From Brucella anthropi ATCC 49188 (lineage in GTDB: Bacteria; Pseudomonadota; Alphaproteobacteria; Rhizobiales; Rhizobiaceae): a stretch of 64,000 bases of DNA. Position numbers and translations under genes: made by a program. The notes beneath the pieces were generated by a model. It did not search any database and had not been told where the DNA came from. It worked only from the letters and a program-made list of their open reading frames with translations. Numbering within the stretch: position 1 is the stretch's first letter; each line of letters opens with the position of its first letter. The stretch lies in assembly GCF_000017405.1 (NCBI RefSeq), contig NC_009668.1:248001-312000 (forward strand), given 5' to 3'. Positions 18,536-27,651 of this stretch are shown in pieces.

Positions 18536-19975
18536 ATGGATACGCGGGGGCAAAGCAGCAAGAATGTGCCGCTGGCAGTCGATCTGGACGGAACTCTGGT
18601 TTCGACCGATCTGCTGTGGGAGGGTATTTTTCTTCTTTTGAAGAGGAACATCCTGTTCGTCATCATGCTGCCGGTGTGGCTGTTCTCAGGCAAGGCATAT
18701 CTCAAGCGACAGGTGGCTGAGCGCGTAACGCTCGATGCATCGCGACTTCCCTACCGAACCGAGTTTCTGGAGTTTCTGCGTAGCGAACATGGGTCGGGGC
18801 GGACTTTGGTGCTGGCAACAGCTGCTGCTGAACCGATGGCCAAGGCTGTTGCGTCTGAGCTTGGGATTTTCAGCGCTGTCTATTCAACATCCGGTACGAC
18901 CAATCTTTCGGCACAGCGCAAGGCTGATCTGCTTGTCGAGCACTATGGGCGACAGGGATTCGACTATGCCGGAAATGATCGTGATGACCTGCCTGTTTTC
19001 GACGCAGCCCGACAGGCGATCGTTGTCGCACCTGATCGTGCAGCGGCACATTTCCAGAAGCAAACTGGTTGTGAACTTTTCAGTGCCGAAAAACCAACTA
19101 TTCGAACCTATGCTCGTATGCTCCGCGTTCATCAGTGGCTAAAGAATCTGCTCGTCTTTGTCCCGGCCATTCTGGCGCATGACATAATGAAGCCAGACGT
19201 GTTGATTGCGACTTGCTTGGCATTCGTGGCCTTTTCTGCGGCATCGTCTGCGATCTATATCGTCAATGATATTGTCGATCTTCCGGTGGATCGAAGACAT
19301 GTGCGAAAAAATCAGCGACCTTTTGCACACGGAAAGATATCCATTCCCTTTGGCCTAAGCGTTGCGGCCCTGTTGTTGCTTCTGACGGCTTTTATCTGCT
19401 TTTTCCTTCCGCCCGCCTTTACGCTTGCAATCGTCACCTATCTGTTTTTCACGACCGCCTATACCTTCGCCTTGAAACGCATGTTGTTGGGAGACGTGAT
19501 TTGCCTCGCGGGACTTTACAGCCTGCGGCTATTGGGAGGGTCGGCGGCTTCCTATATCCCGCCATCGTTCTGGCTGATGGCCTTTGCCATGTTTTTCTTT
19601 CTGTCGCTGGCGCTGGTGAAGCGTTATGTCGAACTGCAGGGCGCTACCGTGACAGAAAAGGACCGGATTTTGGGGCGAGGTTACCGTCCGGAAGATCGCG
19701 ATATTGTCGGACAGTGTGGGGTCGCAGCCGCGTTTACCGCAGCGCTGGTTTTGGCACTCTATATTAATAGCGATGCCGTCAAGACGCTCTACACCTATCC
19801 CTGGCTGATATGGCCGCTCGGTCCGATCGTGCTCTATATCAACGTGCGTGTGTGGATACTGGCGCATCGCGGCGACATGGATGACGACCCGGTCCTCTTC
19901 ATTGCCAGGGATTGGCGCAGTCAGGTCGTCATCGCGCTTGGCGCGGTGCTGCTTCTTGTGGCTGGTATGCGCTGA
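18536..19975 (+). CDS. HAD phosphatase-UbiA prenyltransferase fusion (DPPR synthase-like)
   Basis: A 479-residue fusion. Residues about 10-190 form a HAD-type phosphatase with D16-L-D18-G-T20 and a later AGNDRDDLPVFDAA motif. Residues about 200-479 are a polytopic UbiA prenyltransferase with the Asp-rich NDIVDLPVDRRH and KNQRPFAHGK. The C-terminal part resembles decaprenyl-phosphate phosphoribosyltransferase (mycobacterial Rv3806c type), which joins PRPP to a polyprenyl phosphate. The HAD part could remove the 5-phosphate from that product, a job done by a separate protein in mycobacteria; this is inference. The ATG at 18536 follows GGAAAAGGG. The stop overlaps the start of the DprE1-like gene (TGATG), so the two are coupled. 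Confidence 0.85.
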   Translation: MDTRGQSSKNVPLAVDLDGTLVSTDLLWEGIFLLLKRNILFVIMLPVWLFSGKAYLKRQVAERVTLDASRLPYRTEFLEFLRSEHGSGRTLVLATAAAEPMAKAVASELGIFSAVYSTSGTTNLSAQRKADLLVEHYGRQGFDYAGNDRDDLPVFDAARQAIVVAPDRAAAHFQKQTGCELFSAEKPTIRTYARMLRVHQWLKNLLVFVPAILAHDIMKPDVLIATCLAFVAFSAASSAIYIVNDIVDLPVDRRHVRKNQRPFAHGKISIPFGLSVAALLLLLTAFICFFLPPAFTLAIVTYLFFTTAYTFALKRMLLGDVICLAGLYSLRLLGGSAASYIPPSFWLMAFAMFFFLSLALVKRYVELQGATVTEKDRILGRGYRPEDRDIVGQCGVAAAFTAALVLALYINSDAVKTLYTYPWLIWPLGPIVLYINVRVWILAHRGDMDDDPVLFIARDWRSQVVIALGAVLLLVAGMR

Positions 19976-21288
19976 TGGAACAATCCTTCGACAGTTTCGG
20001 ACGTATTAACCGGCGAAGGCGGCAATACCTTCCGCTGGAGAGACTGGAGACTGATTTCACGCGAGCCTTGCCCGGCGATGCGAGCCTTTTGCCATTCGGA
20101 AATGGTCGCTCCTACGGCGATAGCTGCCATAATGATATGGGCTTTCTCGTGCCCATGCAGGCGCGGAAAAAGATACTACACTTCGATCCAGATACGGGAT
20201 TGCTGACGGCTGAAAGCGGCGTGTTTTTGAGTGAAATCGTCGCCCATGTTGCTCCGCATGGCTATTTTCTGCCTGTCACGCCGGGCACGCAGTTTGTGAC
20301 GCTCGGCGGCGCCATTGCCAATGACGTGCATGGTAAAAACCATCACCGGCAGGGTACTTTCGGGTGTCATGTTGAAAGGCTGGAACTGCTTCGCTCGGAC
20401 GGCGTCTACTACAGATGTTCCGATACGGAGAACATCGATCTGTTTCGGGCAACCATCGGTGGAATGGGACTAACCGGATTAATTCTTCGCGCAACGATCC
20501 GGCTCAAGCGGGTCGGCGGTCTCGATGTCGAGGAAAAGGTTCTGCCCTTCGCCAACCTCGATGCTTATTTTGATATGGCCGAGGTGGCCGATCATGAAAA
20601 TGAATATGCTGTTGCCTGGGTCGATCAACTCTCCGATGGCCGGGGCTTGCTGATGGTCGGTAATCATGTTGCCGCGCCGAATGGCTCTATTTCGATCGCT
20701 GGGCGGTTTGGCGTGCCGATTGAATTGCCATTCTCGCTGTTGAACGAGACAAGCTTGTCGCTTTTCAATGCGGCCTATTTCCAGCGCAAGAGGCGGCTGA
20801 AAACAGCGCGTAGAGTGCCGTATCAAAGCTTCTTTTATCCACTTGACGGAGTGAGAAACTGGAACAGGCTTTACGGCTCGGCAGGGCTCTACCAGCATCA
20901 AAGTGTAATTCCGTTCGAAGCAGCCCGAAAGATCATTCCAGCGATGCTTGAGGCAAGTCGCAATGCAGGACAGGTCTCCTTTCTGACGGTACTCAAGCGT
21001 TTCGGTTCGATGAAGCCTCCCGGTCTCATGTCATTTCCGATGCCGGGATATACGCTGACGATGGATTTCCCCAATCGTGGCCACACAACGCTGGAATTGC
21101 TGAACCGTCTGGACCAGATGACTGTTGAGGCCGGTGGCCGGATCAATCCGTATAAGGACCAAAGGATGAGCGCAGAGGTTTTTGCTGCAAGCTATCCGCG
21201 CTGGCGCGATTTCGAGGCCTTTCGCGACAAGGCTTTCAATTCCAATTTCTGGCGCCGGACCGCATTGATGCTCGGCGCTGCAGGTTAG
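19975..21288 (+). CDS. DprE1-like FAD-dependent oxidase (polyprenyl-phospho-ribose 2'-oxidation)
   Basis: A 437-residue VAO-type flavoenzyme. The FAD loop FGNGRSYGDSCHNDMG and TLGGAIANDVHGKNHH are the DprE1-type pyrophosphate and flavin contacts. The segment LKRFGSMKPPGLMSF, then GYTLTMDFP, and later YKDQR match the substrate pocket, with the lysine of YKD corresponding to the conserved active-site lysine. In mycobacteria DprE1 oxidises decaprenylphosphoryl-ribose at C2'. The position of the mycobacterial cysteine (GWNICVDFP, from memory) is threonine here. It lies between the UbiA-like gene and a small SMR protein. Confidence 0.85.
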   Translation: MEQSFDSFGRINRRRRQYLPLERLETDFTRALPGDASLLPFGNGRSYGDSCHNDMGFLVPMQARKKILHFDPDTGLLTAESGVFLSEIVAHVAPHGYFLPVTPGTQFVTLGGAIANDVHGKNHHRQGTFGCHVERLELLRSDGVYYRCSDTENIDLFRATIGGMGLTGLILRATIRLKRVGGLDVEEKVLPFANLDAYFDMAEVADHENEYAVAWVDQLSDGRGLLMVGNHVAAPNGSISIAGRFGVPIELPFSLLNETSLSLFNAAYFQRKRRLKTARRVPYQSFFYPLDGVRNWNRLYGSAGLYQHQSVIPFEAARKIIPAMLEASRNAGQVSFLTVLKRFGSMKPPGLMSFPMPGYTLTMDFPNRGHTTLELLNRLDQMTVEAGGRINPYKDQRMSAEVFAASYPRWRDFEAFRDKAFNSNFWRRTALMLGAAG

Positions 21289-21296
21289 GAAACGTG

Positions 21297-21716
21297 ATGA
21301 AATATATTCCCTTCATCCTGTTCACAGTCATGACCAATGCGGCCGCGCAGTTGATGTTGAAATATGGCATGCTGACGCTCGGGCCGATCAGCTTTTCAGC
21401 CGAAACATTGATCCAGCGCATATTCCAGATTGTCTTCAACCCCTGGATTTTTGCCGGTTTGCTCACCTTCGTGATCTCGATGGCGTCGCATCTTTACGTG
21501 CTGTCGAAAGTGGACCTTTCCTTTGCCTATCCGTTCCTCAGTCTTGCCTATGTCGCGGTCGCTCTGTTCGCCTGGCTTTTGTTCAAGGAGGAACTTGGCG
21601 CCTACAAGATTGCGGGAATTGCGTTCATCTGCATCGGGACGGTGCTGATCGCACAAAGCGGCAAGCCGTCCGAACCGCAGGCGGAGACGCAGGTGAGTCA
21701 GCAGACGCATAGTTGA
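21297..21716 (+). CDS. SMR/EamA-type small membrane transporter, flippase-like
   Basis: A 139-residue protein with four predicted membrane helices. The first starts at MKYIPFILFTVMTNAAAQ and the last is KIAGIAFICIGTVLIAQ; the C-terminal tail is hydrophilic. It belongs to the small multidrug resistance/EmrE-like group, which includes the ArnE/ArnF flippase for undecaprenyl-phospho-aminoarabinose. In this cluster a flippase for the lipid-linked pentose is the more likely role than drug efflux. The ATG at 21297 is preferred to an adjacent GTG. It overlaps the region upstream of the next gene by position only. Confidence 0.75.
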   Translation: MKYIPFILFTVMTNAAAQLMLKYGMLTLGPISFSAETLIQRIFQIVFNPWIFAGLLTFVISMASHLYVLSKVDLSFAYPFLSLAYVAVALFAWLLFKEELGAYKIAGIAFICIGTVLIAQSGKPSEPQAETQVSQQTHS

Positions 21717-21730
21717 ACGGGGGCAGTACG

Positions 21731-22738
21731 ATGAGACATGTAATCTTCGGTGGCGACGGTTTTGTCGGGCGCTATCTTGCTCCAAAGCTACTTGCTGATG
21801 GTCAGGAGGTCATTGTCGCGGATATCGTGAAAAGCGATCTGCCACACTATGCTGATACCGCTTTCGTCGCGACTGATGTGACCGATCCGGAAGCAATCCG
21901 CAGGCTTGGTATCCGCGCAGACGACATGGTCTACAATCTATCCGCCAAGATGCTTTCACCAATTCAGGTCCGGGCGAAGCGTCATGATTTTTTCTTTCCC
22001 GTCAACTATTACGGGACGGAAAACATCATCAAGGCAATGGATGCGGTTGGTGCGAACAAGCTCGTCCATTTCACCACCGATATGGTGTACGGGCACACCT
22101 ATGTCTGGCCGCAGAAAGAAGATCATCCGTGCAAGCCGCTCGGTGAGTACGGCCTGTCAAAACTGAAAACCGAAGAACTCGCCATTGAATGGCGCGTGCG
22201 GGGCATGAATATCTCCCTTTTTCGTCCTCGTCTTATCATTGGACCGGGCCGTCTCGGCATTCTGGAAAAGCTGTTCAAGCTGATTGATTACAATTTGCCG
22301 GTGCCGATGATCGGCTCGGGCAGGAACCCTTACCAGTTCATTTCGGTGTTCGACTGTGCGGAGGTGGCACGTGCCGCTTTCAAGGCTGGTGTTCCAAACG
22401 AGGCCTATAATCTCGGCTCGCTCAATCCGCCTCCTGTCCGCAAACTGCTTGGTGATCTGATCAGCCATGCAGGTTCGAAATCTATTTTGTTGCCAACACC
22501 CGCCTGGGCGGTGAAACGCACGCTGGATCTGCTGGACTGGATGAACATGCCGATCATGGACCCGGAGCAATATCTGATTGCCGACGAAATGTGTGTTCTC
22601 GATGTCTCGAAGGGCGAGCGCGAACTTGGCTGGATACCGCAATATCGTGATGAGGATATGCTGATCGCGGCTTACAGCGAATATCGCAAGAAAATCGGCG
22701 CTGCATCGTCGGATGTGCGGGCTTCCGAAACGGCATAG
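21731..22738 (+). CDS. NAD-dependent epimerase/dehydratase (extended SDR)
   Basis: A 335-residue extended SDR. The cofactor loop GGDGFVGRY is at the N-terminus, TTDMVYGHT supplies the active-site serine/threonine region and Y-G-L-S-K the catalytic pair (around residue 143-147). RPRLIIGPGRLG and the VFDCAEVARAAF region follow the sugar-nucleotide epimerase pattern. In the mycobacterial pathway the second half-reaction after DprE1 is done by a classical SDR (DprE2); this extended SDR may fill that place or act on a different sugar. The start at 21731 follows GGGGGCAG. Confidence 0.8.
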   Translation: MRHVIFGGDGFVGRYLAPKLLADGQEVIVADIVKSDLPHYADTAFVATDVTDPEAIRRLGIRADDMVYNLSAKMLSPIQVRAKRHDFFFPVNYYGTENIIKAMDAVGANKLVHFTTDMVYGHTYVWPQKEDHPCKPLGEYGLSKLKTEELAIEWRVRGMNISLFRPRLIIGPGRLGILEKLFKLIDYNLPVPMIGSGRNPYQFISVFDCAEVARAAFKAGVPNEAYNLGSLNPPPVRKLLGDLISHAGSKSILLPTPAWAVKRTLDLLDWMNMPIMDPEQYLIADEMCVLDVSKGERELGWIPQYRDEDMLIAAYSEYRKKIGAASSDVRASETA

Positions 22739-22746
22739 GGGCAGAA

Positions 22747-24162
<1,416 letters not shown>

Positions 24163-24173
24163 GCCATTTCTGA

Positions 24174-25850
24174 TTACGGGATCAGACCGGGGCGAAGCAG
24201 CAAATCCCAACAGGGGTTCAAAGCGACGACGGCGCGATCCTGCAGTGCTTCGGCATATATTTTCTGTAAGGCAAGACGATTGGTCGTCGTCGGACATTTC
24301 GGACGCAATATGCCGTCGGTTGCTTCTACGGTAGCCTTCGTTTCCTTGGATAACGCCGGGACGGTGCGGAAGGGATCGGCGCCGATCTGGATATGCCGTG
24401 TCGCATCGCGATCCAATATCCATGCAAACGGATTGACGAAGTCGAGCGACATGACGCTTTGCAGGCGAACGTTGTTCCGGGTCTCGAAGGATTTCAGATC
24501 CTTCACCATCCGGTTTGCAGAAACGAGCCAATAGACCTGGAAATCGATTTCCGAATAAAGCTGCCAGCTAGGTAGTTGGCCTTGAGCTGCCAGCGCGTCA
24601 TAGGCTGCATTGTTTTCCGGGTAGTGGGTTTCGAAAAGCTCTGCCCGTTGCAGGAAATCGGGCCGGGTCAACACCTGCCCGAGGTTCTTCAATTCCGGGA
24701 AGGACGGTTGCACATAAGTCGGGGCTACGGCAACGGCGCGCAGGGTACGGTGCGCAACCTTGGTAAATGTCGGGAGGACACAGAAGGCAGCGAGCACGAC
24801 GAAGGCGATTTTGAGCTTCTCGGTGCCGGCTTTTATCCGCTGAAAAATCATAAGCAGGATGGGCCAAAGGAATATGAATTCCTGGCTTCCGGTGTTCTGT
24901 GTCTCAAGGATGATGCCACCCAGAAGCCCAACGGCGAGCCAGACCGAACTCCGGTCGAAAAAGCGATTGTGTTTGCCGGAATGGAACTGTTCATTCCAGA
25001 AAAGAATGAGAACAAGGATCGCCGCTGGCAGAATGACGTCCAGCTTCAACGATATGACGGTCAGGAAACGCGGGAGCAGGGCTTCTTCGTTCAGGGCGAT
25101 CAATGAGGCGATATCGTGAACATATCCGCCGATAATCCCGTTGTACAATTCAAGGACGAGCAGAAATGCAACGGTAACGGCGGCGGCCAGCAGAATGTTG
25201 CGTATAGAGATTCTTCCAGCGAGAAGTGCCACAAGCCCGAACAGTCCACCTGCAAGAAAGCCCGTGACCTTCATCAAGAACAAGGCGAGCATCACTGCCG
25301 CACAAAACAGCGCGAGCTTTGCGCCGTTTCGCATAAACAGCAATCCGCACATCAGCACGTAGAGCAAAAGCGATGTATGGCGGTTATAAATGCCAAACCC
25401 ATCCAGTCCGGGATAGGGATAAAAGCTTTGTGTATTGGCCGGAAAGATTGCGAAAACTAGAAATGGAACAAGGATCAGAAATCCGGTTATTCGATTATGG
25501 GGGGGAAGCTCTGTCAGTACCCATGCCATCAGAGGGGCTGCAACGACCAATATTGACCATTGAACGAGCAAAAGCGGTTGTGCCTGTGGGAGCAGGGAGT
25601 GTCCCCATGCAAAAAGATAGTAGCCAAGCGGTCCGACAGGCGTGGAAAAGTCTACACCGGGAATCTGGTCCATTCTTATGCGCTGGGCTGCGTCGAAGTA
25701 GATGTAGCTGTCCCAGTACATTGGCCCAATGGGGGCATTGAGCCTGAATGACAGAAGCGCGATCAGCAGAACGAGAACAAAACCTAGCCAGAGCATAGGC
25801 GCGCATAGCAGCGTCGGTCTGGCCGATTTGAAGGTCGTGCTGAAGAACAT
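24174..25850 (-). CDS. polytopic membrane protein, possible GT-C glycosyltransferase
   Basis: A 558-residue protein with roughly ten hydrophobic segments over residues 15-390 and a soluble C-terminal domain from about residue 390. An acidic loop (YWDSYIYFDAAQRI) follows the first helix, in the position where GT-C enzymes carry their catalytic aspartates. A PxG-rich loop (VDFSTPVGPLGYYLFAWGHS) comes next. These features suit a transferase using a polyprenyl-phospho-sugar donor, which would match the neighbouring pathway. No named family is certain. It is convergent with the aminotransferase gene. Confidence 0.6.
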   Translation of the reverse strand: MFFSTTFKSARPTLLCAPMLWLGFVLVLLIALLSFRLNAPIGPMYWDSYIYFDAAQRIRMDQIPGVDFSTPVGPLGYYLFAWGHSLLPQAQPLLLVQWSILVVAAPLMAWVLTELPPHNRITGFLILVPFLVFAIFPANTQSFYPYPGLDGFGIYNRHTSLLLYVLMCGLLFMRNGAKLALFCAAVMLALFLMKVTGFLAGGLFGLVALLAGRISIRNILLAAAVTVAFLLVLELYNGIIGGYVHDIASLIALNEEALLPRFLTVISLKLDVILPAAILVLILFWNEQFHSGKHNRFFDRSSVWLAVGLLGGIILETQNTGSQEFIFLWPILLMIFQRIKAGTEKLKIAFVVLAAFCVLPTFTKVAHRTLRAVAVAPTYVQPSFPELKNLGQVLTRPDFLQRAELFETHYPENNAAYDALAAQGQLPSWQLYSEIDFQVYWLVSANRMVKDLKSFETRNNVRLQSVMSLDFVNPFAWILDRDATRHIQIGADPFRTVPALSKETKATVEATDGILRPKCPTTTNRLALQKIYAEALQDRAVVALNPCWDLLLRPGLIP

Positions 25851-25967
25851 GGAACCCCGCTCCCTCGTGCATCACGCGCAGAAATTACCTGCAAACCCTT
25901 AAAACTACTGAAATAGCCACAGGGTCACCTGATTGGGCACAAATTTCCGATATGTGTGAAGAGTTTT

Positions 25968-26095
25968 CCAGAAAAGAGAGCGCCCACTGCACTGGGAGGA
26001 GGAATGTGCAGTGGGCGGATCTATAAAGCGCGATTGGGAGGAGGAGTATCGCGCTTTGGGTTCGGTTTTTGGGAGGAGGAGTAAAACCGAACAAG
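25968..26095 (-). ncRNA. cuckoo/CcsR-like anti-Shine-Dalgarno triple-hairpin RNA, minus-strand copy
   Basis: Read on the minus strand, three consecutive hairpins each expose CTCCTCCC in the loop. The stems are TTCGGTTTT/AAACCGAA (26061-26091), AAAGCGCGAT/ATCGCGCTTT (26025-26057) and CGCCCACTGCAC/GTGCAGTGGGCG (25981-26017). The last is followed by CTCTCTTTTCT and looks like the terminator. CCUCCUCCC loops are the signature of the alphaproteobacterial cuckoo/CcsR and alpha-r14 type RNAs, which can pair with ribosome binding sites. The middle hairpin is the same in the second copy at 26690. Confidence 0.8.
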
Positions 26096-26166
26096 CCCAA
26101 GATAGGAATAAGGGCCGCTGCTTACAAGGGGCAACGCTGCAATGCAGATATGCATTTTTGGGTAGC

Positions 26167-26210
26167 TAAAAAAGAAACCGCCCCGCAGCGGTCTAGCGCG
26201 CTGGGGCGGT
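26167..26210 (-). terminator. terminator upstream of the minus-strand cuckoo RNA
   Basis: On the minus strand ACCGCCCC (26203-26210) pairs with GGGGCGGT (26177-26184), and the T-run TTTCTTTTTT follows. A paralogous hairpin lies ahead of the plus-strand copy at 26574. Both are followed by a conserved GCATATCTGCATTGCA-like stretch, so the two loci are duplicates over more than the RNA itself. Confidence 0.7.
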
Positions 26211-26279
26211 ACTCCCTCCTCCAAGTGAGAGGAACAATAACCGTGCTCATGGAGAAAGCAACCCCTTAATAGAACTCTA

Positions 26280-26305
26280 TAATTTTCAGAAAATACTGAA
26301 ATTTG
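26280..26305. repeat. inverted repeat at the centre of the divergent RNA pair
   Basis: AATTTTCAG (26281-26289) and CTGAAATTT (26296-26304) form an inverted repeat around AAAATA. It lies between the two divergent RNA loci and could be an operator or promoter element. Function unknown. Confidence 0.3.
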
Positions 26306-26573
26306 TGTAGGGTTATTGGTGATAGTCATTCAGGTTCCACCCGGTACAAGAGCATTTTAATTGCACTGCAGGACTGAACTATACCCGATCTTTAATAGTG
26401 TTTAGTCGAACGGTTGCAGACGCGGAAAAGTTCGTTGAGATAGGTTTCTCAACCATTGGCTGATATTGTTCACCAGATTTTCAAGTGTGCGTGCAGATTG
26501 TCTATTTATTTTCGTCAAAGCTGTGGGTAAGTTCCTCTATCTTCTTCGATTGGGGGCTTTCGGGGGAGATATG

Positions 26574-26614
26574 CCGCCTCAGCGCGTTCATTCGCTGCGA
26601 GGCGGTTTTCATTT
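26574..26614 (+). terminator. terminator upstream of the plus-strand cuckoo RNA
   Basis: CCGCCTC (26574-26580) pairs with GAGGCGG (26599-26605), followed by TTTTCATTT. It corresponds in loop and flanks (AGCGCG and CGCTGC are shared) to the minus-strand terminator at 26167-26210. Confidence 0.65.
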
Positions 26615-26689
26615 GGATCTGTTGAAAGTGCATATCAGCAATGCAAGCTTGTTGATTGAGTAGGCCGGCCGGACGGGTTATTAAAAAAA

Positions 26690-26812
26690 ACGTCCGGTTC
26701 ACTCCTCCTCCCAAGAACCGGACCCAAAGCGCGATACTCCTCCTCCCAATCGCGCTTACAGATTAAGCCCACAACGTTCTCCTCCTCCCGAGCGTTGTGG
26801 GCTTTTCTATAT
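26690..26812 (+). ncRNA. cuckoo/CcsR-like anti-Shine-Dalgarno triple-hairpin RNA, plus-strand copy
   Basis: Three hairpins with CTCCTCCTCCC loops. The stems are GTCCGGTTC/GAACCGGAC (26692-26723), AAGCGCGAT/ATCGCGCTT (26726-26757) and GCCCACAACG/CGTTGTGGGC (26767-26802). The last ends in TTTTCTATATT and is a good intrinsic terminator. The stems differ from the minus-strand copy except for the middle one, while the loops are preserved. This is the pattern expected if the exposed CCUCCUCCC is the functional part. Confidence 0.85.
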
Positions 26813-26829
26813 TCTACTCACGTAATTTT

Positions 26830-26970
26830 TCAGGCTGGAACGTATTGTTAGTTCCAGAATCGGAGCTAACGTTCCATTTTCCCTGTGCGTGCACTCCTGA
26901 GAGCTCGCCCGCCTCGCGCCCCTAAGCCCCCCGCCCAAACGCGAGGCGGTTCCTTTGAGCGGAACCTTCC
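26830..26970 (+). other. structured intergenic segment with three further hairpins
   Basis: TGGAACG (26836-26842) pairs with CGTTCCA (26870-26876) around an inner TTAG/CTAA stem. CCGCCTCGCG (26909-26918) pairs with CGCGAGGCGG (26940-26949) around a very C-rich loop. GGTTCC pairs with GGAACC (26948-26966). No protein frame is convincing here. It may be another structured RNA or the remains of one; only the pairing is shown. Confidence 0.4.
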
Positions 26971-27651
26971 AGAAGATTTATATTTCAGTGTTTCCGTCAG
27001 GGATTACTCCCACTGAATAAAGCTGTGTTCGAAGAGGAATGAAAGCGATCAGAAAGATCGCTGTTGCTTCGTTGGGTTATACTCATTTGCTGCGTCGGCT
27101 AGATTGGCTGATAGGGCGTGTGAAGATTCTTCATGGCGCAGATTGTTCATGGAATTCTTGACGCAGTGTCGACAATACCAGAAACTGATTTAGTTGATCT
27201 GCAATCTCGGAAAAATTAGAAGAAATATACCTTAAAAAGAATCGGATAAGGTTCGGCAGCTTTCTAATTGCTACAAGTTATTCTGATTTTTGGCCAAATA
27301 AAAATATATTATAAAATTATAATACATTACGTAGCGTCATATTTGATTGGAAATTAAGTTTATATTTTCTGCGCTGTCTTCTGTGGATGGGTGAAGAAAC
27401 GATGATTATCGATCCTGATATCCGTTTACAATCAAGAATAGGCTGAGTCGTTTCCAGGCTGGAGGCGCTTTCGGCTGTTCAGGTGGGCACAATGTTGCGT
27501 TCTGTGTCTGGAGGCTAATGCCTCGTCGATAGTTATGCTTTGATCGTCAAAAGAGACCGGCCGCTCCAGCAATGGGGGCGTTCTGGCTTCAGAAATTAAC
27601 CATCTGTTAACCATTGCGCATATAGACCGGATAAACCGTTTTTTAACCAAG
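26971..27651. other. intergenic region ahead of minC, AT-rich in the middle
   Basis: No supported gene. A 40-codon frame from ATG 27039 has no fitting ribosome binding site. From about 27210 to 27410 the DNA is clearly richer in A and T than its surroundings (stretches such as AAATAAAAATATATTATAAA). This could be a binding region for a silencer of the MucR/Ros type, a promoter region for minC, or a relic of acquired DNA. Confidence 0.5.

Noticed and set aside
26021..26329. Minus-strand frame of 102 codons over the second RNA locus
   Set aside because: It crosses a strong terminator and the anti-SD hairpins; similarity to the plus-strand frame is explained by duplicated RNA structure.
26466..26714. 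Overlapping short frames of 60-70 codons on both strands around the plus-strand cuckoo RNA
   Set aside because: They run through the terminator and RNA hairpins, have no ribosome sites and look like by-products of RNA structure.
27039..27161. 40-codon plus-strand frame upstream of minC
   Set aside because: No proper ribosome binding distance and no recognisable family.
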